Of a stretch of 21,850 nt of DNA, positions 7,662 through 16,019 are shown piece by piece (the stretch's first letter is position 1; the number at the start of each line of letters is the position of its first letter). This DNA is from Parabacteroides hominis. GTDB taxonomy: Bacteria > Bacteroidota > Bacteroidia > Bacteroidales > Tannerellaceae. The translations under genes were made by a program, and so were the position numbers. The notes beneath the pieces were generated by a model that had not been told where the DNA came from, searched no databases, and saw only the letters and a list, made by a program, of their open reading frames with translations. The stretch covers positions 1-21,850 of the forward strand of contig NZ_JACOOJ010000053.1 of assembly GCF_014287585.1 (NCBI RefSeq). The letters are read 5' to 3'.

Positions 7662-10052
7662 ATGGCCAAAAAATATATCTTTCTTTTGCTCTTGCTGTTT
7701 ACGGGTTTACAAATGATGCAGGCCCAACAAACATATTCCATAAAAGGTATCGTAAAAGATGCCGCCAACGGCGAACCGGTAAGTTTTGCCAATGTCGTCA
7801 TCTGGAATACGATAGAAGGGACTGTCACTGATTCGACCGGCCAATTCGAGATTACCGGAGTCGCTCCCGGAAGCTATCGCCTGCAAGCCTCCTTCATCGG
7901 TTATAAGCCAACGGTTACGGCAGAATTCAGAGTTTCCAACAAGGATATGTTTTTTCCTATCGAACTGGAAGAAAGCAGCGAAAGCCTGCAGGAGGTAAGC
8001 ATCGTCGCCTCGCCTTTCCGCAAGACGGCAGAAAGTCCGCTCGGACTGCGCGTGATCGGGTTCAAAGAGATCGAGAAAAGTGCCGGTGGGAATCGGGACA
8101 TATCACGGGTCGTACAATCTTTTCCGGGTGTGGCGTCTACGGCTGCTTTTCGCAACGACCTGATGGTCAGAGGTGGTGGGCCGTCTGAAAACCGTTTCTT
8201 TCTCGATGGCGTAGAAATACCGAACATCAACCACTTTTCCACGCAGGGGGCTTCCGGCGGTCCTGTCGGGATCATTAACCCGGACTTCATACGCGAAGTC
8301 GATTTCTATTCTGCCGCCTATCCTGCCGCACGCGGGAACGCTCTTAGCTCGGTTCTTGATTTCAAGCTACAGGACGGGAACAAGGAGAAGTTTTCGTTAC
8401 GAGGTGTGATCGGAGCCTCGGATATCGGTTTTTCAGCAAACGGACCGGCAGGTAAGAAAACGACTTATCAGGTGTCCGTCCGCCGTTCATACCTGCAATT
8501 CTTGTTCGATATGATCGGACTGCCTTTCCTGCCGACCTTTACAGACGCACAGTTCAAGGTGAAACACACATTCAACCGGAAAAACGAACTGACGGTTTTA
8601 GGGCTGGGAGCTATCGACGACATGAAACTCAACACGGGCATGGAAGACATGAGTGAAAAGAACCAGTATATCTTAGCCTATCTGCCGGTGGTCAAGCAAA
8701 AGACATACACGTTGGGAGCGGTTTACAAACATTACTCCGGCAAAAACATTTATTCGCTGATCGCCAGCCGGAGCCAGTTAAACAACCGGAATATCAAATA
8801 CAGGGATAATGACGAAAGCTCGGAAGAGAACCTGACTCTCAATTACCGTTCGGACGAAATCGAAAACAAGCTGCGCAGTGAAAACATATTCCGCTTTCCT
8901 TTCTTCCGGCTGAATGTCGGCGGGAACCTCGAATATGCGACCTACACCAACCGCACATACCAGAAGCAGTTCACCACAATCCCCAAAGTGATCAACTATC
9001 AGACGGATCTCGGACTTTTGAAATGGGGGCTTTATGCCACTGCCATATATGAAAGCGACAACGAGCGTTTCACCGCTTCTTTAGGTGTGCGGACGGATGC
9101 CAACGACTATTCGTCGGAGATGAACAACCTCCTGGACCAGCTCTCCCCCCGCCTCTCCCTTTCCTACCGTTTGTTTGGAGCGGTCTATCTGAACGGGAAC
9201 ATCGGCAGATATTACGAATTGCCTCCTTATACGGTTCTCGGATTCAAAGACAACCAGGGCAACTATCTGAATAAAGACAACCGCTTGACTTATATCAGGA
9301 GCGACCAGGCGGGGCTCGGACTGGAATACCGCCCTTCTTCTTATCTGAAATTCTCGGCAGAAGGGTTTTACAAGAAATATGACCAGTATCCGATGTCATT
9401 GGTCGACAGCATTCCACTTGCCTCTAAGGGTACGGACTACGGGGTTTTAGGAAACGAAGCGGTCAACTCGACTGCTACCGGAAGAGCATACGGCCTCGAA
9501 CTAACCGGACGATGGTATAATTATAAAGGACTGACTTTTATCGCCTCCTACACCTACGTCCGGAGCGAGTTCAAGGACGGACGCGGGAGCGGAAAATACA
9601 TCCCGTCAGCTTGGGACAACCGCCATCTCTTCACATTCAGCGGAACCTATGCGCTACCTAAGAACTGGGATATCGGGGCTAAACTAAGAGTCGTAGGCGG
9701 TGCGCCTTATACCCCTTACGACGTTGAAAAAAGTAGCTTGGTCGAAGCCTGGGATGCCAGCGGCAGCCTTTATTATGACTACAGCCGCTTCAACAGCGAA
9801 CGGCTAAAACCTTTCACGCAACTGGATATCCGGATAGACAAGACCTTCTATCTGAAAAAATTCATGTTGGGAGCTTATATTGACTTACAGAATATTCTGA
9901 ATTCCAAATATAAAGAGCAGGACGTGTATATCAAAACAGGCAACATCCTAAATCCTGAAGCCCCTGTCGATCAACAGCGCTACGAGTTAAAGCCCGTGGA
10001 ACGGCGTACCGGGACTTTATTACCCAGTATAGGAATCATGATTGAATATTAG
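7662..10052 (+). CDS. TonB-dependent outer-membrane receptor with N-terminal CarboxypepD_reg-like domain
   Basis: A 796-residue outer-membrane transporter. A signal peptide is cleaved near residue 21 (MMQA/QQ). Residues about 27-106 form a beta-sandwich CarboxypepD_reg-like domain (GIVKDAANGEPVSFANV...). Residues about 113-235 are the plug, including DLMVRGGGPSENRFFLDGVEIP. The rest is the barrel, ending in the aromatic GIMIEY. It is shorter than SusC-type receptors and no SusD-like lipoprotein follows, so it is probably not a glycan SusC/D system; the ligand (metal chelate, peptide or other) cannot be inferred. It appears to be a single-gene unit between mnmD (divergent) and the hybrid kinase, which has its own promoter element. 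Confidence 0.93.
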   Translation: MAKKYIFLLLLLFTGLQMMQAQQTYSIKGIVKDAANGEPVSFANVVIWNTIEGTVTDSTGQFEITGVAPGSYRLQASFIGYKPTVTAEFRVSNKDMFFPIELEESSESLQEVSIVASPFRKTAESPLGLRVIGFKEIEKSAGGNRDISRVVQSFPGVASTAAFRNDLMVRGGGPSENRFFLDGVEIPNINHFSTQGASGGPVGIINPDFIREVDFYSAAYPAARGNALSSVLDFKLQDGNKEKFSLRGVIGASDIGFSANGPAGKKTTYQVSVRRSYLQFLFDMIGLPFLPTFTDAQFKVKHTFNRKNELTVLGLGAIDDMKLNTGMEDMSEKNQYILAYLPVVKQKTYTLGAVYKHYSGKNIYSLIASRSQLNNRNIKYRDNDESSEENLTLNYRSDEIENKLRSENIFRFPFFRLNVGGNLEYATYTNRTYQKQFTTIPKVINYQTDLGLLKWGLYATAIYESDNERFTASLGVRTDANDYSSEMNNLLDQLSPRLSLSYRLFGAVYLNGNIGRYYELPPYTVLGFKDNQGNYLNKDNRLTYIRSDQAGLGLEYRPSSYLKFSAEGFYKKYDQYPMSLVDSIPLASKGTDYGVLGNEAVNSTATGRAYGLELTGRWYNYKGLTFIASYTYVRSEFKDGRGSGKYIPSAWDNRHLFTFSGTYALPKNWDIGAKLRVVGGAPYTPYDVEKSSLVEAWDASGSLYYDYSRFNSERLKPFTQLDIRIDKTFYLKKFMLGAYIDLQNILNSKYKEQDVYIKTGNILNPEAPVDQQRYELKPVERRTGTLLPSIGIMIEY

Positions 10053-10091
10053 AAATGTACTGATTTATGCGAAGTTATATCAAATAATTTC

Positions 10092-10099
10092 TATTTTTG
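10092..10099 (+). promoter_or_regulatory. -7 promoter element for the hybrid sensor kinase
   Basis: TATTTTTG matches TAnnTTTG, 54 bases before the kinase start. The upstream -33 position (around 10064-10069, TTTATG) is only a partial match. Confidence 0.5.
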
Positions 10100-10153
10100 C
10101 AGGCAGGATTCAAAAAGGGATTAATTTTGGAACTTTAGAATAAAAGTCATTTA

Positions 10154-12538
10154 ATGAGTAGGTCATCCGTTTACAACTTAAAGCATACATGGCTATTCTT
10201 TTTCACAGTCATTTGCTTGCTCTTCACATGTCAAGTCCATGCTGATGAAAACAATCCTATCCTCATAATCAGTTCTTACAATCCCGACACACGCAACACG
10301 ACTCAAAACATTTCCGAGTTCATGGAAGAGTACAAGATGCAGGGAGGAAGCTCGCCTGTCGTCATCGAGAACATGAACTGCAAGAGCCTGCCCGAAGCTC
10401 CCTTCTGGAAGGAAAGAATGCGGAATTTACTGAATAAATACCAGGGAGAAAACAGCCCTGCCCTGATCGTTATTCTCGGACAGGAAGGATGGGCCTCTTA
10501 CCTTTCCCAAGATGACAGCATAATCCGCGATATCCCGATACTTTGCGGCATGGTCAGCCGGAATGCGGTCTTATTGCCGGACAACAATATCGACCTTACC
10601 GAATGGGAACCTGAAAGCATTGACATTAATGATCTGAAAAACAAAGAAAGGAATCTGGCGGGATTTGTCTATAATTATGATATCAAGGCCAATATAGAAC
10701 TGGTTCGCAAGTTATATCCGAGCACCAAGCATTTTGCCCTGATAACAGACAACAGTTATGGCGGTGTTTCCCTCCAGGCTTTGGTAAAAAAAGAAATCAA
10801 GAAAATAGACGGGATTGACTTTATCCCTCTGGACGGGCGAAAGAATGACATCTATAACATCATTGAGGAAATTAAGCGCCTGCCTCCACAAACCGCCCTC
10901 CTCCTGGGAACCTGGCGTGTAGACGTGAACGACGGATATTATGTCGGGAACGCGACTTACACCATGATGCTGGCTAACCCCGCAGTTCCTACTTTCTCGC
11001 TGACATCCATCGGATTGGGGCATTGGGCGATCGGAGGCTACATCCCGAAATACCGCTCCATAGGAAAAGACCTGGCGAGCCAGGCAATCTATCTTTTAAA
11101 GGAACACCCTGCCAAGCTCGGCACGGAAACAATCCCGAACGTGTACACATTCGATGCCAAAAAACTGAAAGAACGAGGAATTACGACAAAAGAACTGCCC
11201 CCGCATTCCGTATTGATCAATACGGAAGTAGGATTATTCGTGCAATATAAATTTGAGATCCTGTTGCTGGCAGCAATCGTTTTATTGCTATTTCTTATCA
11301 TGATGTTTTACTTCTACCTGCGTACCAACAAGTTGAAGAATAAATTACTGGTCCTGATCGACAAGCAGAAAGAAGACGAAATCGAACTGAGAAAAGCCAA
11401 AGACAAAGCGGAGGAATCAGACCGCTTGAAATCGGCTTTCCTGGCCAACATGAGCCATGAAATCCGTACGCCCCTGAATGCAATTGTCGGCTTCTCCAAC
11501 CTGCTGACAATAGCCGAGAGCGAAGAAGAGCGGGATGAGTATATCAATATCATCAGCAGCAACAACGAATTGCTCCTTCAGTTAATCAACGATATTCTGG
11601 ACGTTGCCAAGATAGAAGCCGGCACATTGGAGTTTATCGACTCTGAAATAGATATCAATGCCCTATTATCCGATATCGAACAGTCTTCCCGCCTGAAAGC
11701 TCCCGAAGGGGTACAGGTTTCTTTTGTCGAGAAAATGCCTTATTGCATCATCATGTCAGACAAGAACCGCCTGGTACAAGTCGTGACGAACTTCATCAAC
11801 AACGCTATAAAGTTCACAAAGGAAGGAAGCATCCGGTTCGGTTACCGGCACAAAGACGGCAAATTGTTATTCTATGTCAGTGATACCGGCTGTGGCATCG
11901 AACCGGAAAAGAAAGATCTCGTGTTCAACCGTTTCGTAAAGCTGAACAGTTTCGCACAAGGTACGGGTCTGGGACTTGCCATTTGCCAGATGATCGTCAA
12001 AAAGTTGGATGGCGAGATCGGTGTGGAATCCGAATTGGGGGAAGGTTCGACTTTCTGGTTTACCTTGCCGGACTCTGTCATCCAAAACAGAAACGTCCGA
12101 CCGGAAAAATCAACGACAGACGAAGAGGTCGCGATCGACAGCCCGAATCCGAAAAAGGCGACGTTGCTGATCGCTGAAGACAACGAAAGCAATTATATAC
12201 TGATCCGTGCCGTTTTGAAAGATTACAACTTATTGCATGCCCATGACGGGAACGAAGCTGTCCGGCTCTATCGCGAACACCATCCGGATCTCATCCTGAT
12301 GGATCTTAAGATGCCGGACATGGACGGATATGAAGCGACTGCCGAGATCAGAAAAGAAGATTCCGATATCCCTATTATTGCCGTAACGGCTTTCGCTTTT
12401 GCAGAAGATGAACAACGGGTGAAACAAAGCGGCTTCAACGGATATGCGGCTAAGCCGATCAAACCGGCAGAGTTGAAAAAGATCATCACCCAATATCTTT
12501 CTTCTACAATACGCGGGTCTGGGGAAATTGCAAAGTGA
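10154..12538 (+). CDS. Hybrid sensor histidine kinase with ABC substrate-binding-like periplasmic sensor
   Basis: A 794-residue one-piece two-component protein. A signal peptide or anchor spans about residues 10-30. The periplasmic part (about 30-360) begins [12 protein letters not shown] and resembles ABC-transporter substrate-binding sensor folds. One transmembrane helix spans about 367-389, followed by a short coiled coil. HisKA contains [20 protein letters not shown] with phosphorylatable H435. The ATPase domain has [19 protein letters not shown] and GTGLGLAI. A receiver follows (LLIAEDNES...) with phosphoacceptor D717 in [13 protein letters not shown] and the TAF and KP motifs. No DNA-binding domain follows, so output must pass through another protein. 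Its last 35 bases overlap the convergent NtrY-type kinase gene. The sensed ligand is unknown. Confidence 0.93.
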   Translation: MSRSSVYNLKHTWLFFFTVICLLFTCQVHADENNPILIISSYNPDTRNTTQNISEFMEEYKMQGGSSPVVIENMNCKSLPEAPFWKERMRNLLNKYQGENSPALIVILGQEGWASYLSQDDSIIRDIPILCGMVSRNAVLLPDNNIDLTEWEPESIDINDLKNKERNLAGFVYNYDIKANIELVRKLYPSTKHFALITDNSYGGVSLQALVKKEIKKIDGIDFIPLDGRKNDIYNIIEEIKRLPPQTALLLGTWRVDVNDGYYVGNATYTMMLANPAVPTFSLTSIGLGHWAIGGYIPKYRSIGKDLASQAIYLLKEHPAKLGTETIPNVYTFDAKKLKERGITTKELPPHSVLINTEVGLFVQYKFEILLLAAIVLLLFLIMMFYFYLRTNKLKNKLLVLIDKQKEDEIELRKAKDKAEESDRLKSAFLANMSHEIRTPLNAIVGFSNLLTIAESEEERDEYINIISSNNELLLQLINDILDVAKIEAGTLEFIDSEIDINALLSDIEQSSRLKAPEGVQVSFVEKMPYCIIMSDKNRLVQVVTNFINNAIKFTKEGSIRFGYRHKDGKLLFYVSDTGCGIEPEKKDLVFNRFVKLNSFAQGTGLGLAICQMIVKKLDGEIGVESELGEGSTFWFTLPDSVIQNRNVRPEKSTTDEEVAIDSPNPKKATLLIAEDNESNYILIRAVLKDYNLLHAHDGNEAVRLYREHHPDLILMDLKMPDMDGYEATAEIRKEDSDIPIIAVTAFAFAEDEQRVKQSGFNGYAAKPIKPAELKKIITQYLSSTIRGSGEIAK

Positions 12539-13505
12539 AAGTCGCCCCCTTCTCTTCTTCCGAAATAACGGAAATACTGCCGCCATGCCGGTTCATGATC
12601 TGCCGGCAAACACTCAGGCCGATTCCCGAACCGCCCTGTTTGGTCGTAAAAAACGGTACAAATATTTTATCCATTGCTTCCGGCACAATGCCGTATCCGT
12701 TGTCTGATACCGTAATAACCGGAACTCCTTCACGCCTGAACGCATTCACCCGGACTTCGGGATAAGGACGTTCCCGGCATGCCTCGGCAGCATTTTTCAA
12801 CAGGTTTATCAACACCTGTTCAATCATGGCCCGATCTGCATAAATACGCAGGTCTGCCGGACGGACTGAGAAAGAGAACGAAACAGCACCGGCAGGATAT
12901 AGCCCCCTTAAATCGTCAAAAAGAGAGGAGACCGGAAACAACTGCTGTGTCGGAGCCGGAATACGGGTCAGCTTCCGGTAATTCTCGACAAAGTCCAATA
13001 GGCCTTTACTCCGGCGGTGTATCGTTTGCATGGCTTGCAACATAATGCTGTAATCCCGTTCGTTCAATCCGTTGGAGGTCGCCCGTTCCGTCACCGTCTC
13101 CGACAGGGAAATAATAGGGGCGATAGAATTCATGATCTCATGTGTCAGGACACGGATCAGCTTCTGCCAGGCATCTGTCTCCGCCTCGGCCACCACCACA
13201 TTGTAGAGGCGGGTCCGAAAAGCGGAAAGCGCTTCATTCATGGCACGTGTCAGGCTGGCCTCCGGTCCGTCTGTCGAAGGTACAGGGAAAGACAGGTTCA
13301 TATCCCCGTAGTGGATATTGGCTATCAGATGCTCCATCCTCTGAAGCATTTTCCGCTGATCCTGATAAAGGGAAAAAGCGATTCCCAGCAAGATCATAAA
13401 ACACATGACAGACGTAAAATACAAACCTTTCAAAAGCAGAAAGGCAATTGAAAGGGATAACACGACCAGTAATCCGATCTTCAGGAAAAGGACATATCGT
13501 TTCAT
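12504..13505 (-). CDS. NtrY/NtrB-type sensor histidine kinase
   Basis: A 333-residue membrane kinase. Two close hydrophobic helices (about 7-26 and 29-46) leave almost no periplasmic loop, so it probably senses a membrane or cytoplasmic cue. A HAMP-like linker leads to HisKA with [12 protein letters not shown] and phospho-histidine H122. The ATPase domain has [10 protein letters not shown] (234-243), DNGYGI (268-273) and GGSGIGLS (291-298). The THE-x-MN-x-IAP form of the histidine motif is typical of NtrY-like kinases paired with sigma-54 activators. Its ATG overlaps the stop of the upstream activator gene in an ATGA, so the two are translationally coupled and are partners. Its 3' end overlaps the hybrid kinase gene by 35 bases. 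Confidence 0.93.
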   Translation of the reverse strand: MKRYVLFLKIGLLVVLSLSIAFLLLKGLYFTSVMCFMILLGIAFSLYQDQRKMLQRMEHLIANIHYGDMNLSFPVPSTDGPEASLTRAMNEALSAFRTRLYNVVVAEAETDAWQKLIRVLTHEIMNSIAPIISLSETVTERATSNGLNERDYSIMLQAMQTIHRRSKGLLDFVENYRKLTRIPAPTQQLFPVSSLFDDLRGLYPAGAVSFSFSVRPADLRIYADRAMIEQVLINLLKNAAEACRERPYPEVRVNAFRREGVPVITVSDNGYGIVPEAMDKIFVPFFTTKQGGSGIGLSVCRQIMNRHGGSISVISEEEKGATFTLQFPQTRVL

Positions 13506-14866
13506 AGGCCCAGCTTATCCAGTTTCCGGTACAAGGCAAAACGGGTGATTCCCAATAGTTCGGCTGCACGGGTGATATTCCCGTCCGCCCGGCGAAGGGC
13601 ACGTTCGATCGCTTCCTTTTCGAGAACGCTCAGGTTCAGTTCGTCCGGCTCCCCTTTCTTTTGGACATGCGCAGGATGCAGCATAAAGTTTTCAGGTTTC
13701 AGCATAGAGCCATCAGAAAGAATCACGGCACGCTCGATCGCATGTTGCAGTTCGCGGACGTTACCCGGCCACGCATAGCTTTGCAACTTCGTTTTCGCAT
13801 CCCGGGTAAGCCCCCCTATCTTCTTCTTATACTTGCGGGCATAACGGTTCAGAAAATGGTCGGCCAAGAGCAGGATGTCATTTCCCCGTTCACGGAGTGG
13901 AGGGATATGCAGTTCGATCGTATTGATCCGGTACAACAAATCCTGCCGGAAAGTTCCTTCCTGGACCATCGCGTGGATATCCATATTCGTGGCAGAGACC
14001 AGCCGCACATCGATCGGCACGGAACGGGTAGCCCCCAAACGGAGAATCTGCCTTTTCTCGATAGCAGTCAATAACTTCGCCTGCATCGGCAAGCTCAAAT
14101 TACCGATTTCATCTAAGAACAGGGTTCCGCCCGAAGCCACTTCCATACGTCCGGGTTTATCGCGCCGGGCATCCGTGAAAGCTCCTTTTTCATATCCGAA
14201 CAGTTCGCTTTCAAACAGTTGTTCCGGAATACTCCCTAAATCGATACTGACAAAAACCTGGCTGCTACGGGGCGAATGATGATAGAGTGCGCGTGCAATC
14301 AGATCCTTTCCGGTCCCGTTTTCTCCTAAAACCAGAATATTGGCATCCGTATCTTTCAGCTTGGCAATCGTGGCAAACAGTTCCTGCATGGCATCGCTCT
14401 CACCGATAATCTCAAAACCGGTATCTTCAGTGTTTCCCAGTACCTCGACCCGCTGCTTCAACGTATTGACTTCCGTACGGCTTTCACGCAATTTCAAGGC
14501 AGCCGAGAGGGTAGCGAGCAGTTTCTCTTTTTCCCAGGGTTTCGGAATAAAATCGGTGGCTCCCGCTTTTATGGCACGCACGGCTTTTTCCGTGTCTGCA
14601 TAGGCCGTAATAAAAAGAACCACGGCATCGGGATCAGCAGCCTTTATCTTTTCGAGCCAGAAGAACCCTTCCTGTCCGCTGATCGCATCCCGCCGGAAAT
14701 TCATATCCAACAAAATAACATCCGGCACGAATGTCGACATAAAATGTTCGATCCGTTCCGGCTGCGTCGTCACCTTTATCTGTTCCACATAAGGTTCAAG
14801 CAACAGGTTCAACGCGAAGAGGACATCTTCATTATCATCTATAATCAATATTTTCCCGTTCTTCAT
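13502..14866 (-). CDS. Sigma-54-dependent response regulator, NtrC/AtoC family
   Basis: A 454-residue activator. The receiver (1-125) has D10/D11, phosphoacceptor D54 in LLDMNF, T87 and K109. The AAA+ domain (about 150-380) has Walker A GENGTGKD (181-188), the sigma-54-contacting loop at 228-233 reading GAFTDA rather than the textbook GAFTGA, Walker B TLFLDE (248-253) and the conserved WPGNVREL. A Fis-type helix-turn-helix ends the protein (about 415-454, ITRAAELLGITRFALYRKL). It would activate RpoN promoters once phosphorylated, most likely by the kinase encoded just downstream. I found no clear -24/-12 sequence in the adjacent intergenic gap, so the target genes are not evident. TATCTTTG at 14914-14921 is the likely promoter of the pair. 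Confidence 0.95.
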   Translation of the reverse strand: MKNGKILIIDDNEDVLFALNLLLEPYVEQIKVTTQPERIEHFMSTFVPDVILLDMNFRRDAISGQEGFFWLEKIKAADPDAVVLFITAYADTEKAVRAIKAGATDFIPKPWEKEKLLATLSAALKLRESRTEVNTLKQRVEVLGNTEDTGFEIIGESDAMQELFATIAKLKDTDANILVLGENGTGKDLIARALYHHSPRSSQVFVSIDLGSIPEQLFESELFGYEKGAFTDARRDKPGRMEVASGGTLFLDEIGNLSLPMQAKLLTAIEKRQILRLGATRSVPIDVRLVSATNMDIHAMVQEGTFRQDLLYRINTIELHIPPLRERGNDILLLADHFLNRYARKYKKKIGGLTRDAKTKLQSYAWPGNVRELQHAIERAVILSDGSMLKPENFMLHPAHVQKKGEPDELNLSVLEKEAIERALRRADGNITRAAELLGITRFALYRKLDKLGL

Positions 14867-14913
14867 ATTTCTGATATTATTCTATCTCTTGTAAAAAATC
14901 ATCCTTGACGTGA

Positions 14914-14921
14914 CAAAGATA
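14914..14921 (-). promoter_or_regulatory. -7 promoter element for the sigma-54 activator/kinase pair
   Basis: TATCTTTG on the minus strand matches TAnnTTTG and would start transcription about 40 bases before the activator ATG. The inverted repeat at 14942-14961 begins 20 bases upstream of it, over the -33 position. Confidence 0.55.
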
Positions 14922-14941
14922 TGTATTATAAATATGGAATG

Positions 14942-14961
14942 TATGTGCGATACTGCACATA
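14942..14961. promoter_or_regulatory. Candidate operator: 20-bp perfect inverted repeat
   Basis: TATGTGC, six bases, then GCACATA: 7-bp perfect arms. A further TGTGCG half-site at 14965-14970 repeats the TGTGCG at 14944-14949 exactly 21 bases (two helical turns) downstream. The site lies in the divergent gap between the sigma-54 activator and the lipoprotein gene. It covers the -33 area of the former and lies just upstream of a weak TACATTTA -7 box (14990-14997) of the latter. Fis-type activator domains bind such dyads, so autoregulation is plausible but inferred. Confidence 0.5.
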
Positions 14962-15037
14962 ATTTGTGCGGAATAACACCTTTTTTTCATACATTTACAG
15001 GCAAATACAACATAAACCATTTAAAATTATTACTACG

Positions 15038-15934
15038 ATGAAAACATTCCGGCTATTTATCTCCGCCCTTGTCGGCATGGCAGCTCTTACAGGTTGCCAA
15101 CCTGCGGTTAAAACAAACAATGCTTGCAACGGTACATGTACCTGTCCGGTGACAGAAGAAGAAGTCCCGATCGCTTTGTTGACAGACACTCCTGCAATCA
15201 CCGCTCCTCCTGCCGAACTCAAACTCGATCCCTTCTATAAGAAATATATGAATGTGAACGGCATTCATGTCGTCAGCTCCTGGCGTGTCCCCGACTCCTG
15301 CTTTTACGCTGCTTATATCAGCATTAAGGCTTTGACAGACGTACTTCCACGCGAGGTCATGAAATCACTGACCGACCGGCAGACCCGCATCGGCATCATG
15401 GCGCGTTACGAAGGGACGACGGATATTCCCGAACATGCTTTCCTGGCAAAAGACACGACACTAAACTGGGACGTACGTGCCCGTGGCTTAGGAGGCGATG
15501 CCGAACATCCGTTCTCGACTTGCGCCGAAGAGAATATCCTCGCCTACCAGATCGACAAATATCATGCGGAAGATATCCTGATCCACGAGTTCGCCCATAC
15601 CATACACGGAGCCGGCATTCTCCCGATTCATCCTGAGTTCAACGACGAATTACAAGCTTCTTTGGATGCAGCCGTAGCCAAAGGCCGCTGGAAAAATGTC
15701 TACGCCGCAACAAACGTCTGGGAATATTGGGCGGAAGGAGTCCAGAACTGGTTTAACGTGAACGCTGAGGTCAATACGGATGATGGCGACGGCAAACATA
15801 ATAAGATTAACACCCGCGAGGAACTGAAAGCATACGATCCGGGACTCTATGCTATTCTTGCCCGCTACTTCCCGGAAGTAAAGGAACAGGTCAGCCGGCA
15901 TAAAAAAGTCAACCTGTATAACTGGAATGAATAA
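15038..15934 (+). CDS. Lipoprotein, putative zinc metallopeptidase (HEXXH-XX-H)
   Basis: A 298-residue lipoprotein. The start is placed at ATG 15038 because it gives MKTFRLFISALVG followed by the lipobox LTGC (Cys 19). The frame is open 72 bases further up but would bury the signal peptide. A short Cys/Thr-rich linker follows. The catalytic region has ILIHEFAHTIHG, with H183, E184, H187 and H190 forming HEXXHXXH. WEYWAEGVQNWF follows, with E229 and E233 as possible third-ligand or structural residues. This is a zincin-type layout; I do not recognise the exact peptidase family or its substrate. It probably sits on the outer membrane or cell surface. It is divergent from the sigma-54 activator and shares the candidate operator; a strong hairpin follows its stop. 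Confidence 0.85.
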   Translation: MKTFRLFISALVGMAALTGCQPAVKTNNACNGTCTCPVTEEEVPIALLTDTPAITAPPAELKLDPFYKKYMNVNGIHVVSSWRVPDSCFYAAYISIKALTDVLPREVMKSLTDRQTRIGIMARYEGTTDIPEHAFLAKDTTLNWDVRARGLGGDAEHPFSTCAEENILAYQIDKYHAEDILIHEFAHTIHGAGILPIHPEFNDELQASLDAAVAKGRWKNVYAATNVWEYWAEGVQNWFNVNAEVNTDDGDGKHNKINTREELKAYDPGLYAILARYFPEVKEQVSRHKKVNLYNWNE

Positions 15935-15939
15935 TACAA

Positions 15940-15985
15940 AAGAATAAGAGGCTGTGTGAAAATGACTCAGCAGCCTCTTATTCTT
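15940..15985. terminator. Bidirectional terminator hairpin
   Basis: AAGAATAAGAGGCTG (15940-15954) and its perfect complement CAGCCTCTTATTCTT (15971-15985) form a 15-bp stem with a 16-base loop. It sits five bases after the lipoprotein stop and 34 bases past the stop of the convergent PAS kinase. On the minus strand the stem is followed by TTTGTATT, so it should work well for the kinase; for the lipoprotein the U-rich tract is within the stem's right arm. Confidence 0.85.
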
Positions 15986-16019
15986 ACCGTACTTCCGACA
16001 TTCCCTCTTACCTGCGACT

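Noticed and set aside
7662..10052. SusC-type glycan uptake locus
   Set aside because: The receptor is shorter than SusC, and no SusD-like lipoprotein, glycoside hydrolase or sugar-sensing regulator follows.
14966..15037. Upstream extension of the lipoprotein start
   Set aside because: It would add 24 polar residues before a clean lipoprotein signal peptide and overlaps the likely promoter.
14867..15037. Sigma-54 (-24/-12) promoter in the activator/lipoprotein gap
   Set aside because: I looked for GG-N10-GC with TGGC/TTGC context around the dyad and in front of the lipoprotein and found no acceptable match.
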